Assembly: GCA_041639705.1 (NCBI GenBank)
Contig: JBEQBT010000052.1
Span: forward strand, 1 to 15,849
Length of the DNA: 15,849 bases
Origin: JARDZI01 sp041639705
GTDB taxonomy: Bacteria; Bacillota; Clostridia; Clostridiales; Caloramatoraceae
Direction of reading: 5' to 3'
In this document: one piece after another, positions 14,341 through 15,849 of the stretch
Layout of the letters: every line of letters starts with the position of its first letter
How positions within the stretch are numbered: position 1 is the first letter of the stretch
The notes under the pieces: model-generated
What the model saw: only the letters and a program-made list of their open reading frames with translations
Told to the model about the DNA's origin: nothing
Database searches by the model: none
Program-made: the position numbers and the translations under genes

Positions 14341-14646
14341 TTGTTTAATAGTATTCGTGAAAAAAGGATTGTAAGAGATGGACAATACGAGTTAACTCTT
14401 CAAATTCCTGAAAATGAGTATTTTAATGCCTACGATACAATTAAGGCTGAAGCTGCTCATGAGATACTTTCTAACTATTTAACACTAAAGCAGGATGATG
14501 GTAGAGTTGGAGAGGTAAATATAAGCCATAACAAGAGTGGACATATGGTTAAAATAACCACACAACTTAATTATATTGGAAATGATCATACTGAGGGCTG
14601 GTACACACCTGATACATTAAATATTTTTAGGCATGATGAGGATTAG
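14341..14646 (+). CDS. Protein of unknown function (101 residues) directly upstream of comEC
   Basis: The start is TTG 14341, the only reasonable initiation codon, with GGAGGCG seven bases upstream. The product is soluble and acidic at its C-terminus (RHDED), with no signal peptide, membrane segment or cysteine. It begins MFNSIREKRIVRDGQYELTL and contains ENEYFNAYDTIKAEAAHEIL, an even mix of predicted strands and helices. I do not recognise the family. The stop lies two bases before the comEC start, so the two genes should be co-transcribed and perhaps translationally coupled, which suggests a link with DNA uptake or simply a shared promoter. Confidence 0.75.
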   Translation: MFNSIREKRIVRDGQYELTLQIPENEYFNAYDTIKAEAAHEILSNYLTLKQDDGRVGEVNISHNKSGHMVKITTQLNYIGNDHTEGWYTPDTLNIFRHDED

Positions 14647-14648
14647 CT

Positions 14649-15849
14649 ATGAGAAGAACATTAATAACTGTTTTTTCATTTTTCATTTGCGGAATAGTTA
14701 TTTATCATAAACAAAACTTATTTTTGATTGGTGCAGTTATAACTGCACTATTTTTGATACTTTACATAAAAAAATACAGGGCATTATGTATATATTGTAC
14801 AATTTTCTTATTAATTGGGATATCTATTGCTAATATACATGAAAGGAGCTTTGAAAATAAATATGAAAAGCTTCTTAAACTAAATACTTTTGAAGGTTAT
14901 GTTATTGATAAGGATAATGGAGGTTATACATTAAAAAATTTTAAAGAAAATTACAAAATAGTTTTCTATTTATATAAAAAAAATGATTTAAAGCCTGGTG
15001 ATTATGCTAAATTTAGCGGTAAGGTCAGAGAAAAGCCTGATTTTAAAAAGGCTAATTTAAATTCCAGGTGGATTGATGCATATGTTACAAGCTATGAGGG
15101 TACAATTAAAACCTTAAATAATAAAAATTTTTTACTGCTTCCTGCAATTGTAAAGTATAAAATAAATTCTGCAATTCTCTCAATTAACAAAACAGGAGGA
15201 GGTTTTATAAGTGGATTGGTTTCTGGTTATACAGGTGATATTAATATTGATGATATGTATGAATTTAAAGAATTGGGATTATCCCATATTCTGGCGGTTT
15301 CTGGATTCAATTTAGGAATTATCTATTATTTTTTATCAATTATTACAAGAAAAATGTACGCCAAATCAAGATATATGGTAATCATACTAATATGTTTTAT
15401 TTATACTGCCTTTGCAGGATTTGATCCTTCCATAAACCGTGCTTTTATTATGGTGTTAATTTCTGTGCTTGCTAAGATAATTAAAAGGCCATATGATATT
15501 TTGAATGGAATTTCATTAACAGCATTCATTATGCTAATAATAAACTCCTATAATATATTCAATATAGGCTTCATTCTATCATTTATTGCAACCTATGGAA
15601 TAGTTTTACTTAAGGATGACATAAAAGAAAGTCTGCCATCATATATAAAGGTTTTTAGAAATGAACTTTCAGTGAGTATTGCTGCATTTATATCAACATT
15701 ACCCATTATATTATGGTACGTAGGTACTTTTTCAATATTTTCGATTATTATTAATATTATTATTAGCCCAATAATATCCTTTCTAACTATTTTAAGTTTC
15801 TTTGCAAGTGTTGTATTTATATTTACAGGGCTTAATGTATTTTTTTATC
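14649..15849 (+). CDS. comEC: Competence protein ComEC/Rec2, C-terminus cut off by the window edge
   Basis: Membrane channel that imports single-stranded DNA during natural transformation. 400 codons are visible from ATG 14649 and the frame is still open at the edge. The first ~55 residues hold two hydrophobic helices, then a soluble beta-rich region (~60-170, DUF4131-like, with YAKFSGKVREKPDF). The Competence domain follows with its signature GLSHILAVSGFNLGI (H213), the INRAFIM segment and several helices. The usual C-terminal metallo-beta-lactamase-like domain, if present, would lie beyond the window. It is transcribed with the 101-residue gene. comEA is ~13 kb upstream, an unusual separation for this pair. 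Confidence 0.95.
   Translation, partial: MRRTLITVFSFFICGIVIYHKQNLFLIGAVITALFLILYIKKYRALCIYCTIFLLIGISIANIHERSFENKYEKLLKLNTFEGYVIDKDNGGYTLKNFKENYKIVFYLYKKNDLKPGDYAKFSGKVREKPDFKKANLNSRWIDAYVTSYEGTIKTLNNKNFLLLPAIVKYKINSAILSINKTGGGFISGLVSGYTGDINIDDMYEFKELGLSHILAVSGFNLGIIYYFLSIITRKMYAKSRYMVIILICFIYTAFAGFDPSINRAFIMVLISVLAKIIKRPYDILNGISLTAFIMLIINSYNIFNIGFILSFIATYGIVLLKDDIKESLPSYIKVFRNELSVSIAAFISTLPIILWYVGTFSIFSIIINIIISPIISFLTILSFFASVVFIFTGLNVFFY

Overview
This is a low-GC chromosomal segment from an anaerobic Firmicute, most likely a member of the Clostridia. The evidence is strongly AT-rich codon use, strong AGGAGG-type ribosome-binding sites, intrinsic terminators after many genes, and a complete selenocysteine system of the kind found in amino-acid-fermenting clostridia. 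The species cannot be named from the sequence alone.

Layout. Positions 1-876 (minus strand) hold the N-terminal part of a secreted D-alanyl-D-alanine carboxypeptidase that runs off the left edge. On the plus strand follow comEA (DNA uptake) and then a complete selenium block: selD, selA, selB and selC (tRNA-Sec). selD is itself a selenoprotein: an in-frame UGA at 1691-1693 sits at the catalytic position and a SECIS-like hairpin follows it. selA, selB and selC are bracketed by two nearly identical 119-bp copies of a three-hairpin element in inverted orientation (2679-2797 and 6316-6434). These look like non-autonomous IS200/IS605-type elements. Next come a secreted protein of unknown function that appears to carry a degenerate HExxH peptidase motif, a convergent short-chain dehydrogenase, and a divergently transcribed alpha-oxoamine synthase whose motifs match the serine palmitoyltransferase branch rather than Kbl or BioF.

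The right third holds a degenerate palindromic dispersed repeat, a 55-residue small protein, a yybP-ykoY (Mn2+) riboswitch with its terminator in front of a P2-type cation ATPase, an ECF-transporter S component, a 101-residue protein of unknown function, and the N-terminal half of ComEC running off the right edge. The DNA-uptake genes comEA and comEC are therefore about 13 kb apart, with the selenium block and accessory genes between them.

How the genes work together. SelD makes selenophosphate, SelA uses it to convert Ser-tRNA-Sec (selC) to Sec-tRNA-Sec, and SelB delivers that tRNA to UGA codons followed by a SECIS hairpin. Because selD needs this machinery to be translated in full, the locus depends on its own product. 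The strongest leads for new biology are the inverted hairpin elements around selA-selB-selC, the degenerate secreted peptidase-like protein, and the SPT-like synthase/SDR pair.
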